NCBI GenBank assembly: GCA_001931875.2
Contig: MSJH02000799.1
Span: 186,001-250,000 of the forward strand
Direction: 5' to 3'
DNA: 64,000 nt
Source: Byssochlamys sp. IMV 00236
Taxonomy: Eukaryota; Ascomycota; Eurotiomycetes; Eurotiales; Thermoascaceae
A model generated the notes under the pieces. That model did no database searches. It saw nothing but the letters and a program-made list of their open reading frames with translations, and had not been told where the DNA came from. Below, one piece after another: positions 40,654-53,036 of this stretch. Position 1 is the first letter of the stretch, and every line of letters begins with the position of its first letter. Made by a program: the position numbers and the translations under genes.

Positions 40654-42315
40654 GGCCCGCTCGCTGGCGTCGACTCATCCGTCAAGCCTCAAGGACACGG
40701 TAGCTGCTCTAGATCCGATACTACGCAGATCGTCCAGCATCTGACCACTAACGACCAACTATGCTAGAATCACTAACTAGACGAGACAAGACAATTGCGA
40801 TGATGGTCTGGCACTGTTGATGGACTAGAAATCTCCGGTCAATGACTTGCATCGACCGTCATGGCCCTGCAGGGCCAAATGGAGCAGAGCAAAACAGGCA
40901 GAACGACAAGCACAAGACCTGATACTCCAACCGTTGACCCGCCTCGTGCGGCCAGTCCACCAGAGCACCGGGAAAAGCACGAACTCTGTCCCAGACGTCA
41001 GGAGCGCCTATCGCCCCGTGCTGCCTGCTCAGATCGCAGACGAGTATGGTACAGTACCATATCCTGTTATGGCATAGGATCGATACATGAGCCAACTTGG
41101 TACAACTACGGATACGCTGCGAAGAATGGTGATTCAGAGGATTCAGACTTCTCCATTGCATGCTTTTGCTGTGGCATCATTGGCCCACGCCGCTCGTCAT
41201 CAAACCGGCCCATGAATCATCTTACTGGATCGGGCTGTCTGCCTGCGCCAATGGCTAACCTGCATGTCCCGATTCCGAACCAGTTCAGATTCACATACTG
41301 CAAAGGTTGGCAGGAAATGCCGGGATGAGCTGTCAGTTTTGCCTTTTGCGATGGACGAACAAAAAACAGGCTGAGATCGAACGCCTCGGGGAATAATACA
41401 GTCATCGAGTGCTTTTTCCACATGGCCTGGCCGCGGTCCGTGCGAATAGACTTTCTATTCTTTACTTCTCCTTCTTATCTTGACGCAAAATATAGAAATT
41501 GACCTCACGGGGCGAGCGGTAAGATCCTGCTACCGGATATCCTATGTGTAAAAACAATTATACTACTGCCCTTTTTCGCCCTCGGGGACTTTCTTTCTCA
41601 GGAGGCGACAGCAAAACCAACCAGCGGCTCCGCTCTGGATCGTTCGTACTTCGTTGTCCTCTTTTTTTTTTCCCCTTCCCGCCCCGCTGTACTGTAATAA
41701 TACAAACTACTCGACAGCTACTCCGCAGTGATGGCTATGCAGCAGTACAACTCTTCTTTTTTTTCTCTCTCTTTCCTTTTCTTAGGTCCATCAGTGGGGA
41801 TTTGTCTTTTTTGCTTACTTCACGATCTGCGGCGGCGCGTTTTGGCGGCAAAAGTCCGGTCAGGTGGCAATGCAGGCCCAGGCCTGGTCCCATTGGTCAA
41901 TGCCCCCCGCGCGGACGTCTGATCTTGTAAGAGTTCACATTGATCGTTAGTAGAGTAGTATTTATGGTAGGTGATTTATTCTTTACGCGCAACATACTTG
42001 ACTATGGTATGTTGTCAACGTCGATCAACTCGTTTACAGAAAAGCTGCCCAAGGTTCGCTATGATTCATCGACTCCTTCCAGAACGCCAATCCAGTCCGG
42101 TTAATTAGCTTTCGGTCCTCTATCCGCCCCGGTTTCCCCTTTGGGACCCGCCCGACATCCAACCATGGTAACTCCCCGTTTCAAACGCAACATTATTATT
42201 ATTGAACAAGTGGCCTCTCTCGAAGGGTATCGATAACGACGCATGTAATAGTAGTAGTAATAATAATATCCACGAGCTGCTGGCGCCATCGAGCCGACGG
42301 GCCAGAGAGGCGACA
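39558..42315. other. Long intergenic region with a CAGA microsatellite, no gene seen
   Basis: This 2.8-kb region begins with the promoter of the acidic protein gene. Open frames of up to 175 codons occur around 40240-41330, but they overlap on both strands and include the repeat at 40616, so I do not call them. T- and CT-rich tracts occur near 41660-41790. TAA tracts lie near 42190 and 42255. Confidence 0.5.
40616..40654. repeat. (CAGA)n microsatellite
   Basis: This is a perfect tetranucleotide repeat of nearly ten units. It is intergenic, and the read-through frames (QTDRQTDRQ) on both strands are products of the repeat. Confidence 0.95.
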
Positions 42316-42409
42316 TTAGGTCCCCGCGTATGGCTGGACGCTTGATCTGGTGCTCTGCTTGCGGGAAAATAATCTGAACGGAGACGAAATGCTTGCTGCT
42401 GCCGGTGGA

Positions 42410-42440
<31 letters not shown>

Positions 42441-43890
42441 CTGATTGCAGGCTCGTCTCGTTGTCGTGATTGTTGCTGTTGTTGTTCTCTTTCTCCTTTT
42501 CCTCTGCCACCGCGAGGGCCGCCGCACGCGCTTCCCGAGCCTGCTGGACACCTCTGCTGACTTCCTCGAGGTCTGCTCCCTGAGGGGCCATCGTCGTGAG
42601 CGTTTCAGTGCTCCGGATTCTATCGTCGGAGCTCTGCTCGTTCATTCTCTGGATTTCCTCCTCGGTCACTATGCGCTCGTTCTCTAGCCGCACTTCTCGT
42701 CCCCGCTTGTGGCAGTACCAGAGCACGAACAGAAGAACTGTCAAAGCAGTTAGCACCGGTAGACGGAGGTTTCATAGTGTAATAGATGGCATGGAGGGAT
42801 TCTGGACTTACTGAATAGTGCGAGGGACCACAGCACGTTCATGCCTAGGACGGCAGGGAATCTAGCCCTGAGAAAGGCCATAATGGACCGCAACATGCCA
42901 ACGACAGCCGCCGGCTTGCCCACCAGCTCCTTTAGGCTGGGGACCTTCACTCCCATCTTTCTCGCAGCTGCAGCAGCCTTGCCTGCATTCTCCACATTGA
43001 TCCCACTCTTTCCAGCCCTCTCTGCAGCTGCAGCCAGGATCTCGGGGGCTAGGGTCTCCGTCCACTTGTCTGGGAGTCGTTCGATCAATTTCTGGAGAAA
43101 ACTGGGGAGCTGCGAGTAGGTCTGCTGCAGCTGTTTATTTCCGTTCGTAAGGAGCGATTCAAGGTCATGGTAGGCAGTGGGCACGCCATTGATCAGATCC
43201 TTGAAGATGAGCTTGAATTTACGAAGCAGCTCTTGTGTCTCGTCACTTATCGAGAAGACACGGTTGTTGACTGCTGCCAGATTCAGTCGTTCGAGAACGT
43301 CAGTCATATCTTCCGTTTCCCGCTGCGCCTCTCCGTCGCTGACTGTTCCCGTCGCATTCACATCCAGACCGGGTCTATCTAGCCCTGCGGCGACTTCGGA
43401 CACATCTGCTGCAGCTGTCTGTTTTTCCTATCAAGGGTGATGACAGTCAATATATGTTTATCCCACGGCAGACCAAAGAGTATGGCTAACGCACCTGCTT
43501 GCTGTCCTTCGCCAGTTTACGCATCCAGCTCCATCGTGTATTCTTTTTGGCCTTCTCTGCAGATTCAGAAGGCTCTTCCCCCATACCTTTTACTCCCTCC
43601 TCGCTCTTGATATTTTCATCTGCTGCTAGTTCCCTGCCTACCTCTTCTGCTGGTGACAATGGCAGCGGGATATTCTGAGCGCCATCCATCAGAGCGATCT
43701 GCGCGTCCTTTCCCACCGGCTGATTATTAGATTCCTGTGTCGCAACGTCATCAGGTAGGGGTGCTGCATCTGTTTGGGATGTCACGCGTTGCAGGAACGC
43801 TTCATCCTCTTCAGTCAGGACAGGATCAGGCTGCTTTGCCCGGGAAGATCGCGTCTTCCCTCGTAGCTGGTTGAAGTATTGCATTGCCAT
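42316..43890 (-). CDS. Single-pass membrane protein of unknown function, 477 aa, three exons
   Basis: Exons are 43495-43890, 42812-43427 and 42316-42737; introns are 67 and 74 nt with GTGCGT/GATAG and GTAAGT/GACAG ends, and they join in frame. I do not recognise the family. The first about 200 residues are charged and partly disordered. A helical region follows (LLRKFKLIFKDLINGVPTAY, then QQTYSQLPSFLQKLIERLPD). An Ala-rich segment leads to the hydrophobic stretch around VLGMNVLWSLALFILLFVLW, which is split by the second intron. A basic stop-transfer CHKRGREVR and an acidic coiled-coil-like cytoplasmic tail come after it. Asn and Ser homopolymers near the C-terminus come from a trinucleotide repeat (42410-42440). 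No signal peptide is visible, so it is probably tail-proximal or type II in an internal membrane. Confidence 0.8.
42410..42440. repeat. (GAT)n trinucleotide repeat coding for poly-Ser
   Basis: A run of about ten GAT/ATC units lies in the last exon of the minus-strand membrane protein and encodes a serine homopolymer. Length variation would change the protein without shifting the frame. Confidence 0.9.
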
Positions 43891-45985
43891 GGTCGTTCTG
43901 TTTCTTAGGCCTGGAGGTATAAACTAAATGTCTCTGGATAATCGCAGGCAATAAGGAGCGTCCACGTTGTGGCGTAGTTCCACTCCCAGACGAGTCTGGA
44001 ATGTTGGCTGCCTGCTACCATAGATCTCGAGTAAGCCAGCGCAATAACGATAACGCAACGGTCGTGAACGAAATCCGCAAATTGATTGCAACAAAACAAT
44101 GAAGAGTATACCAGAAAAAGTCAAGAAGAAAATCGCTCAATGTATCAGATATCTGGCACCCGCCCTGATTCTTGATCGATCATTTATCCCGCCTCCCCCG
44201 CGTGATGATATCACTGATAACCACGGCCCAGCCACACCCTCACGATCTCTGGGCAGCCTGGGCTTGGCTTCCTCGCGAATCAAATGTCACATAGATCGAG
44301 CACAGCCACTTAGATCCACCATCACATGGGATATCAGTACATATTACGAGTATTAAGATGGAGTGGCTATTATCTGTTAACACTATTAGAACACGGAAGG
44401 ATTTAATTTCTGCTCCGTGACTTTACTGACCATATTCACGCAAGAAATTCTATGCATACAGCAAACACAATAAACCGCTTCTCCTGTAGTACTTAGCTAG
44501 ATCGCAAAATATATTTTAAGTACCGGCGCCGCATCCGATATATTTAAGTATGCATTTACGTTCTACTCGCCCGCTGCAAAGTAGAAGAAATAATGTTCTC
44601 ATCATAACAGCAAACCATAAGGTCAAATAGTCCATGGACGCCTAGAAGCGACTGCACTTGGCGAGTAGACTACCTATACAGTTGACTCAACAGGCGCTAT
44701 CATTCAAGCGATAATCAGTCTCTTCATGTTAGCTAGGTACAGAGCATATAATCTTGGCTCGTCATTTGCGATGCGGCTAGCACTATCTGCCCTTCAGGGC
44801 CAATATGGTAAACTTAAATCTAGTTAGAATACTTCTGCTGGCATCCCTTAAGGGTAACAGTGACTAGTATTGTAAGGCTCAGCTGAAGGTTGAGCTTGCT
44901 GGAAAGTGAATTTTCATTCTCGACATGGATTTGAGCTATGGTACAAGGCTTATCCACTAGTACTCGAGTATAGCCGGACCCGAGAAGGCTCTTTTCTTGA
45001 TCCTGTTCTCACTATCGCCGCCTCACACGGCCATCCAGCTATGTAAACGAGGCATATAGCAATGCTGCTATCCAATAATGAAAGTAGGGGCGGCCTTCCT
45101 AGTCTACTGGATTCTGTCCTGCAGTATATGTGATCGAGAGTATAGTAAAGGGGAGGGCTTGAGTTTACCTGACTAGGACATGAGGACGGCATCACGGTAG
45201 CCGTTTGTGGATAATCTTCGTTGAAGACTTGTGCGGTTTGTACGGATATCCTTGAAGTCGCAAAAAGGTTGTTTTGCGATAGGTGCCAGATTCCTCTCAT
45301 CCTTGCGTGTCTCGCCCACAATAAATGACAGTACCGTGAGAAGACTCAGACACAGTCGTTCGATATGGTATGAATGCTCTTATCGATCAAGGCAGCCGAA
45401 GGCTAATGTGATATTAGATACACGAAGACATATACATCAAAACGATATCTCTCCTCTCGGTATGCCCTATCGGGGGCAGGCGGACTCTTAGAGGCGACTG
45501 GGACGATCTACATGGTTTGAGGGAAATGCATCTAGCTACGCCAAGGCACTCTATACAACGCCAGATCAGGAAATAGTTCGAAGTCCCAGGATATAAGTGC
45601 TAGGGGACACCAAATCAACCATTTTCACCCCACACTTGTCTCTCTATCAGATTAGTTATATGACGTAAGTAGCAACAGATATCCTCTCTCCTCACTTACA
45701 ATCTCACTTACAGTGCACTGTGACCTCCAGGGCTCTTTGTTGTGGTTTCCTGAACGCGTTAGCGCGTCTGTCTCCTTGGATATCTAACCTCACCACCCTT
45801 CAGCCAGGAACACTTCCTCCCTCTCTCTGACACCTCACAGTCAGATAGCTGCTGTTTGATCACCTCCAATCACCGCGTCGTTCAGTATCAAAACGTGTGA
45901 ACCAAGACATACTCTGAACATGTATGGTAACCATCTAGCTCACAAGTGTTCTTTTCCACTGATGTTTTGAAATGATAGTGCCAAC
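43891..45985. other. Intergenic region with a possible ankyrin-like relic
   Basis: This is the divergent spacer between two genes. Around 44970-45045 the plus strand reads FLDPVLTIAASHGHPAM followed by a stop, which resembles part of an ankyrin repeat. No flanking frame extends it. The rest carries no recognisable gene. The region before 45986 (45640-45980) is the leader of the next gene and may contain a 5' UTR intron ending at GATAG 45978. Confidence 0.45.
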
Positions 45986-47168
45986 ATGGAGAAACACAGG
46001 ATCAAAAGGACCGCAGACAATCCAGCCATCACCAAGGAGATGATGGCACGCATGCTCGACAGTCCTAGATGGGATGCCCCATACTTTGCTCACGAGCGTC
46101 TGAACAGCTTGACCTATCCTGCCGGTAAGTCCATTTTCACTCGTTTGAGATAGTTGCACCCTTTGCAAGGGAATAGAAAGCATCCAAAGGATGTCGAATA
46201 AGTGCCCTGTATCAGGTGCTGACTTCCTTTCAGATATCGGAAAGCCCATTGGCCCGGCTCCTGAGAACCCTCTTCCAGCAGCGCCAGCGGAGACTAAAGC
46301 GAAGGATGTGAAGACCGATCCCGACTGCGCTGACGAGCTCGACGACAACTGGGACTTTCTCAAGGAATTCGACGCTGATTTCGCCTTGAACGCCGTAAGC
46401 TTCTGGCAGCCATCCTCTATGGCAACTTTCATTTCTGACATCGGGATCATGTATAGGACCTTGAGACGTTGCTTGATAGTGATTTCCTCGAGCCTGGCTG
46501 CTGTGACTTCTCCGAGTCTGACGAGGATACCAAGCCGGCCGATAAACCAGTCCCGCAGGTCAAAAAAGAGCGTCCGGTCCACTGCAAGAAGGTCATCGCC
46601 GAGATGGATTCGGACGACGAACTGCTTTGGAACCTTAAGCTGGCCAAGTGGGCTGAAAAGCAGATCCATGCACGTTTTCTTGCCGAAGGCCGGACCGAGT
46701 ACAGCCAAAAGACCATCGGAACGCGCTTCTGTCGTATGAAGAAGACCATGCGCGATCATGTTGACAATCTTCTGAAGGCGGGAGAGATTGATTGGTTCTC
46801 CAAGGACGTAAGCGCCCCCATGATTGCACCATGCTTTGACGTAACAGTACTCATAATTGATGGCTGACATTGCTTAGGACGAGGCCCTCAAGCTCGCAAT
46901 CTCCCGGGCTGATGAAAAGGTTCGCAGGATCCAGAGGAATCTGGAAAAGTACAAATGGGACATCGTCTCGCGCGAGATCAAAGAACTGAACCCTCTTGCC
47001 GACTACTCTGGCGAGGCCTGCCGCGACCGTCACTATGCCCATATGCGTGGTTCAGCGACTGTCCCCTTGGACCTGCGCACCGACGCTGACACCAAGACCC
47101 AGGCTCTTGTCAAAATGCGTAGGTGCAGAGAGCTCAAGTTGCGTATGCTCGAGCAGATTGCGAGATAA
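45986..47168 (+). CDS. Hypothetical protein, 313 aa, four exons
   Basis: I do not recognise the family. Exons are 45986-46124, 46234-46394, 46457-46807 and 46878-47168. The introns are 109, 62 and 70 nt, all with GTAAGT or GTAAGC donors and YAG acceptors, and their phases agree. The protein starts MEKHRIKRTADNPAITKEMM and has a conserved-looking WDAPYFAHERL. It then carries acidic segments (DELDDNWDFLKEFDADFALN, FSESDEDTKPAD) and a helical basic region with a WNLKLAKWAEKQIHARFLAE motif. The C-terminal half is strongly helical and charged (DEKVRRIQRNLEKYKWDIVS, ELKLRMLEQIAR). No membrane segment or signal peptide is seen. Tryptophan-rich helical patches could be protein- or DNA-binding; this is a guess. 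An upstream ATG near 45920 is followed by a donor-like GTAAC, but splicing from it does not keep the frame. Confidence 0.7.
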
Positions 47169-47886
47169 GTGTCACAGTGAGTGCCACACCTCGTGGCTGG
47201 AAGAGACTTGGAAGACTTCTTAACGGAATGCTTTTCGCATAAGACATCAGTCCTACATGATGGATGGCTTCGCCTCGTTGTGGGTCCTGTTGGGCCTAAA
47301 TTCTGTCTTTAACGGTGGAAACCGCGTGGTGTACGATAGGTGGACATGCAAGTGCCCTTTGTTCCTAGCTGTATCTTCTCGATGACGGGTCCTCGCTGCT
47401 CCAGGCAGGGATGGTCATATCGATGAAATGGATTAGCTTGATTGACGAAGATGGTTTGCTGGAGAGCGTAGTTATCAAGCCTTGTAGTCGAGATAGTCAG
47501 CCCCGCATCGGCCCGTCCGGTCCCAGAGAATGCCAGAAGCGCCCTGAAGTTCAAGTTCAACGCCCGGAGATCGTCGCTCTAGACTATCTAAGTATTGGTA
47601 TTGGCGCCTCGAGAACCGAGTCACATGACCACCCCTCTGCTACTAGATATCACGCTGCATCCCATCCTCTGCTCCTTTCCTTTCTTCCTCACGCTTCTCA
47701 GAGTCGGCCGATTGCATCGTTCGTGAGTCTATCGATTCGCGTGCGTCAAGTCTGGACTGGATTTGTTTCTTGTAGCTCTCAAGGCAGCAAGAGGCATCTC
47801 TTGGAAAGGCTTCCAGGGCTCCCGCATGCCAAGTGTGTTGAGCAGCGTCAGGCTTCCTAGGGAACTCCTTTACACTCTTTAGACTT
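47169..47886. other. Intergenic region
   Basis: No supported gene. An open frame of 149 codons (47411-47860) has no recognisable content and overlaps the leader of the next gene. GTCACATGAC near 47620 is an imperfect palindrome containing CACATG. Confidence 0.5.
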
Positions 47887-47961
47887 ATGGTTCTTCTGCC
47901 TTTCTCGTCCCATCCGTCGTTCGTTACTTCAGACAGCCGCATCATTTTCACTCGTAACGCG

Positions 47962-48863
47962 ATGTTCAAACGCTCGTTTACTTCAAAGGACCGGGTGGGC
48001 AAGGTTGCTAAGCCGGTCAAGAAGACTTATCGCGAACACGCGAAGGCGAAGATGCAGGAAAAACTGGACAGTCCGCCGCTGCAGAGGTGAGGGATCTTCA
48101 GCATGCCAATATCCTATCCGAGTTGAACTGTATACTAACGGGCGCCTTCCGGCAGCCCTCTCACCAGCCCCATTGTCACTATAGTGGTGGGTCATGAGCA
48201 GCGTTTGTTCGCTGCGCATGAGGATGTACTGTCTCGTTCGCCATTCTTCTGTGAAATGCTAAAGGGACAATTCCTGGAGGCAAGCACGAAGCAGGTGGAC
48301 CTGCCGGACGAGTGCGTTGTCTGTACCTGGAAAGACTTCTACAGTTCGGCTGACAGTACAATAGAGAACCTGAGACACTGTCCTGTGTCCTCGAATTCCT
48401 CTACAAGGGTGACTACTTCCCCCGCTTGTTGCATAACAGGCGCCGAAACTCTTGGGAACTCGAAGACGCCCAGGACATCCATAAAACCGGTGGTCGCGGC
48501 TCCAGCGAGCCCACAATGTTTCATTCTGGCGTCGGTGACGATGTCCTTCGGGACACCGTCATCTATTGCGCAGCTGAGAAGTACGGCTTGGAGGATCTCA
48601 AATCTCTTGCTCTTCGAAAGCAAGGGTTGCAGAGTGGGATCCCGGTCGACGTGATCTTGCGATCCGCTCGGTATGCCTACGATAATACGCCAGACACGGA
48701 ATCGCGGCTCCGCGCTCATTACCTAGCTCTGATCATCAGAAGTCGTAAGACTTTCAAGAGGAGCGGAACCATGCAGATGGAGATGGAGGCCGGTGGCAAA
48801 TTGTTTTTCGATCTGTTCGTTGCGATGTCCAACCATATCGATGATGTTGTGGAGATCAGGTAA
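47962..48863 (+). CDS. BTB/POZ domain protein, 259 aa, three exons
   Basis: Exons are 47962-48086, 48156-48311 and 48365-48863, with introns of 69 and 53 nt; splicing restores one frame across all three. The upstream ATG at 47887 is in frame and would add 25 residues; I prefer MFKRSFTSKDRVG as the start because basic text of this kind directly precedes the domain. The BTB fold begins with SPIVTIVVGHEQRLFAAHED, continues with VLSRSPFFCEMLKGQFLEAS and, across the second intron, KQVDLPDEEPETLSCVLEFL followed by YKGDYFP. The C-terminal part is helical, as in other fungal BTB proteins (VIYCAAEKYGLEDLKSLALR). BTB domains mediate dimerisation and Cullin-3 adaptor binding. The final AGG-TAA coincides with a donor-like GTAAGC, so a further small exon is possible. 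Confidence 0.82.
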
Positions 48864-49859
48864 GCCCTTAGTCTTCCCACTATCTAGCCATGCTTTATTT
48901 TCTAGTTGCTCATCATATACGTTGCGAGCAGCAATAAGCGGTCGCCCAAAGTCATCTAAGGGGTTGAAACGAGGCACGACAGATTGAACGGCATGGTACT
49001 TGGATCAGAAACAGGGTTTCGAAACCAGAATGGCAGGATGACAACGAGATGCGCATCTAGCGCGTTTGCTGATACACGAAGAATGACTACTTCACTTCTC
49101 GAGGTTGGCCGCCAATTTTGGTTTAGGAGAGAGATCTCCAGTACTCTTTTTTTTAATCATGACCCTTGGCGTTGGCAATTTGCTTGTACCTGTTTACCGG
49201 AGTCCTCTGGAAGGAACGACATCCCAGCCTGCGACATCCTTCGCAACGAGTTTCCTTTTTGAATGGTTTGTATTATGGACATCTGTTTATGGATATCTGC
49301 CTTCCGCGCGCCTTGACGTGGAGGTGTCTACTTGTACGATACTTCCCGGCTGCGAGAGCCTCGTGATGATCTTGAGACACATAGGAAATTGAGAGATTCG
49401 GCCACCTCACTTTTTTTCCCACCTTATTCTAAAAGACGAAATCTAACCAGTACCACAGCGTGTAGTCACATTAACTCTAACCTACTCCTTTCTCTCAATT
49501 GTGTCCCTGCGTGACCTGCTCGTATCGTAAGACCTGAAAACTTGACGATCACAGCACCGTTCTCATATATCACTATTCTCTCATATGCCTCAGATAATGC
49601 CGAGTTGCTGATGTCCAGGGAATGACATCTACGTCCTAATCTTGTAGACGTTTCAGCGCCATCTATCCTCTATCCTCTCTCAAAGACTTTAACTCTCAAC
49701 TTCACGTTCGACCAGGCAAAGGAGCAAATCTAGAATCCCCTAAGTTTGTGAACCAAAGTTCAAAAAATACCACAACCAGCTACCTGACTGGTCTCTCGCC
49801 CGTTTAATAATATCAAAAACTTCTGTTTAGCCTCGTTCACACCTAACACCTCGGGAAAA
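48864..49859. other. Intergenic region
   Basis: No supported gene between the two BTB-type genes. Small overlapping frames occur at 48984-49514 without recognisable domains. The last 200 bp are the leader of the next gene and are pyrimidine-rich. Confidence 0.5.
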
Positions 49860-51580
49860 ATGGCCCGTCGTATGCTGAAAGAGCTAAAACCAATCGACCC
49901 CTCTCGCGATCTCCAACCTGGGGAAAGTTTCATCGTTTACTACAAGAACACTGGAATAGGTCGCAAGGACCTCTGGCTGGGGATCATCTGTCTCGAAACT
50001 ATGGTCCCCGCCATGTTACGCCGGTTTGCCAACGCACGACCAAAGGTCGGCGAGTGGGTGTATCTTCCGGGAAAGAATAATTAGTGAGTATCTGGGCATT
50101 CCTGGTGAAAAAAAAAGGAAGAATCATGCCCAAATCTTTTTATTTGTTTTTCGTCGATTAATTAAATAATACCTGACTGGTTTAGTCAATGGCTAGAAAA
50201 GACGAATCTATACCACGTTGAAGCGAGACCTCCGAGCTCTCTTTCGAGTCCTCTGCGCCCTGATTCGAAGCTCTTCCTCACGTTGCATAAGATTGCTAAG
50301 AGCGGTAAAGATGCGGAATTCTGGTTCGAAATGGCAGCTGAAGAGCGCAAGGCCAAAGGGATACTTGACAGAAAGCCCAGTTTGGTTCTTCCTACGAAAA
50401 AGCCCGCAGAGAAGGACCCAATGACGCCTAAGTCGGATAGTCATGGATCCTCAAAGACAACAGACCAGCACCCGCAAACCAAAGAGGCAGGAGGCTTTCT
50501 AGCGCAGAAGAGACCGCGAGTTGATCAAGGATACGTGGACACCGGTACAAAGTCTCCTAGTACCGGAACTACCCCCAAAACACCGGACAGGGCCACACCG
50601 GATGATATAGAACCAGAGAGGCCTCCCGTATCAGTTGATGTTTCTCAAAACTCGGAATCTGGGTCTAGGAATCCAACACCTAAGGGAAAATACGTGTATA
50701 GGTCTGTGGGTACACAGACTGATCCGGAATCGCTACCAAGGTCGGTATAGTATGCTTTCCAATCCTAACATGTAAATCCATGCTAAATAGATCATTCAGA
50801 CATTCCCCCGATGACGTCTTCGATATCTACGTCGGTTCTGGTGTTGATCATGGCATATTTCAACTATCTTTCAAGTCCATAGAAAAGTGTCCGCTGCTCA
50901 TAGCATATTTGAAGGACAAAGACGCTCCGTACATATTCCATCCAGGCCTCTATGGACTTCCCGCTTCCGAATTTGAGCCAATATATTCATTCCTAGTGAC
51001 TGGAGAGTTCGACCCCAAGCTTGTTGACAGAAGCAAAAGCGTTAACTCTGAAGAAAGGCCTCGCATTCTAGGTGATCAGTTCAGATTTGGACACAAATAT
51101 TCGTTGGCGGATATCGATAGCTCTGAAGAACTGGATAAGCAGATTCTTCGCTTTGGAAGAATTTATATGAATGCGGGAGTTTTCGGACTCGACATTCTTC
51201 AGGGACTTGCTCTATGGAAGATCCAAATCGCGTGGAACTCGTTTGCCGGACTTCATCACCTGGTCCCGATCCTCGAAGTGGCACAGATGACGACCGGCAA
51301 AGCCAACGGTGATCCAGAACGAGGTGCTGATTTCAGTCGGGATCCATTATACAACTGGATGATTGGATTTTTCGCAGATACGATGGATCTCTTCTTTCAT
51401 AGTTGCCCGCATCAGTTTTGGGAGGTTATGGGATCTAATCATGAATTGCAGGAGTCTGTGATGAGACGGAGAGCGGAAAAGCTGGCAAAGGATCCCAGTC
51501 GATATCTGAACTTGGAGGAAATCATTGCGAGCCGTGATAGCAGTAGATTTCCACACCAAAGTGGTCAGATGGAAGGTTAA
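49860..51580 (+). CDS. BTB-like domain protein with N-terminal PWWP/BAH-like segment, 522 aa, three exons
   Basis: Exons are 49860-50083, 50186-50740 and 50791-51580; introns are 102 and 50 nt and the joins give 523 codons. The ATG has a strong context (AAAAATGGC). The N-terminus (residues about 1-110) has the text PGESFIVYYKNTGIGRKDLW, GIICLE and VGEWVYLPGKNNYQWLEK, which recalls a small chromatin-reader beta barrel of PWWP type; this is a weak inference. A disordered Ser/Pro/Thr-rich linker (about 140-255) includes QKRPRVDQGYVDTG and YRSVGTQTD. Residues about 265-340 form a BTB-like fold (DIYVGSGVDHGIFQLSFKSI, CPLLIAYLKDKDA, FEPIYSFLVTGEFDPKL). A helical C-terminal region follows. It sits in tandem with another BTB protein, but the two differ outside the domain. 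Confidence 0.8.
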
Positions 51581-52288
51581 GCGAATAGATCTCCTAAGAC
51601 ACTGAGGGCCACCCCGGGTAATTTCTGTTGTCCCAATTCTATCGGATGTTTTGGTTGGCTTGTACACGCAAGTACTTGTTTCCTTTTATTTGGCATGTTG
51701 CGATTTGATTTTAAAATCAATTTCAGATTTCGAAATCGAGAGCCCACCTGTATTTCAAGTTCACAATATCTGCGGGCCAAGCTTTCTTGTTCTTGCTATT
51801 AGAAAGACATGTATCTAACGGGCCTATTACAATCAGCACTCAAATGAATCTCGGCTGTGTCATCATCGATATCTTATTTCACAAGTCGAAACCACTCGAA
51901 GAACAAAAAGTGCACCCTTTCATGCAGTAAAACCGCACGCGCAACTAAGCTTATCTTATTGATCGTAGAACCGTGGTGAGAGACGGTCTGCCACAGCGCA
52001 GCGCCAACCCGCGGGAGATCGACGCTACTAGGCGGAAGTAATAATAAGCGAACCAAACCACATGGCCTTAATCGGAGATTGGAGCAAGTCAAGGCCACCT
52101 CTCCGCATCTGACTATCTTCATTCAAGTCGAGCTTTCGGCTTAACACCTACGGCCAGGAGCCTTTCGAAGCGCGTTGAAGCTCCTAGGTTCTTCAATTCT
52201 TGGTCTGCCTAGTCCCGTGGCCTCCCATACATAACCGCGACAACCTGAAAGACACGCCGTCGCATCTTCAAAATAACCTCCGCCCATC
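51581..52288. other. Intergenic region
   Basis: No gene is seen. It carries the 3' flank of the BTB-like gene and the promoter of sec11. A hydrophobic-looking small frame on the minus strand near 52000 is not supported. Confidence 0.55.
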
Positions 52289-53036
52289 ATGTTGTCATTT
52301 CTTTCTTCGCACCTGTCCAACACGAGACAGTCGCTAGCGCAGGTCTTGAACTTTGCGCTTGTCCTCTCGACTGCTTTCATGATGTGGAAGGGGCTCTCTG
52401 TGTTTAGTAAGACACCCTGATCTCATGATTCAAATGGAGGACCGGGGTCGCTAACTTGTAATGCCCGAACGAAGCTGCCAGCTCCAGTCCGATCGTCGTA
52501 GTTCTCTCTGGAAGTATGGAACCGGCGTTCCAGAGGGGCGACCTGCTATTCCTGTGGAACCGGAGTCCGAGCGCGGAAATTGGAGAGATCGTGGTGTATA
52601 ATGTCAAGGGGAAGGATGTGCCAATCGTACACCGCGTCGTGAGGACATTCCCGGACGTCGAGGTTAAAGGAAATAAAGGAAAGAAGGGGGTTAAGTGAGT
52701 ACAAAGCTATTTCTGTTTTGTTCTCTGGGGTTGAAATCCCCTTGAGGATATTTCAATTGCACTCTTCTGACAGTTTGCTATTACAGGGCCCCTTCCCCCT
52801 CTGGTCCTGGCGAATCGCACATGCTCCTTACAAAGGGAGACAACAACCTAGCTTCGGATGAGGAATTATACGCAAAGGGCCAGGATTTCCTGAACCGAAA
52901 GGAAGATCTTGTGGGCAGCGTGAGAGGATACATTCCCGCTGTGGGATACGTTACAATTATGCTCAGTGAGCACCCATGGCTAAAGAGCGTCCTACTAGGA
53001 ATAATGGGTTTATTGGTCATCTTGCAGCGGGAATAA
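52289..53036 (+). CDS. sec11: Signal peptidase complex catalytic subunit Sec11, 195 aa, three exons
   Basis: Sec11 is the serine endopeptidase that removes signal peptides from secretory proteins at the endoplasmic reticulum membrane. Exons are 52289-52406, 52475-52694 and 52787-53036, with introns of 68 and 92 nt. The first junction restores [17 protein letters not shown], directly before the catalytic [19 protein letters not shown] (nucleophile Ser53). The general-base His is His92 in [11 protein letters not shown] and the acidic partner lies in [14 protein letters not shown] (Asp131 region). An N-terminal membrane anchor covers about residues 19-38, and the C-terminus has a hydrophobic helix ([15 protein letters not shown]). 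The length is close to the usual about 190 residues. The region [18 protein letters not shown], split by intron 2, is an insertion of a kind seen in fungal Sec11. Essential housekeeping gene, intact. Confidence 0.96.

Noticed and set aside
40240..41328. Overlapping open frames of 155-175 codons
   Set aside because: Frames on both strands are equally long, and one runs through the CAGA microsatellite. No homology is seen.
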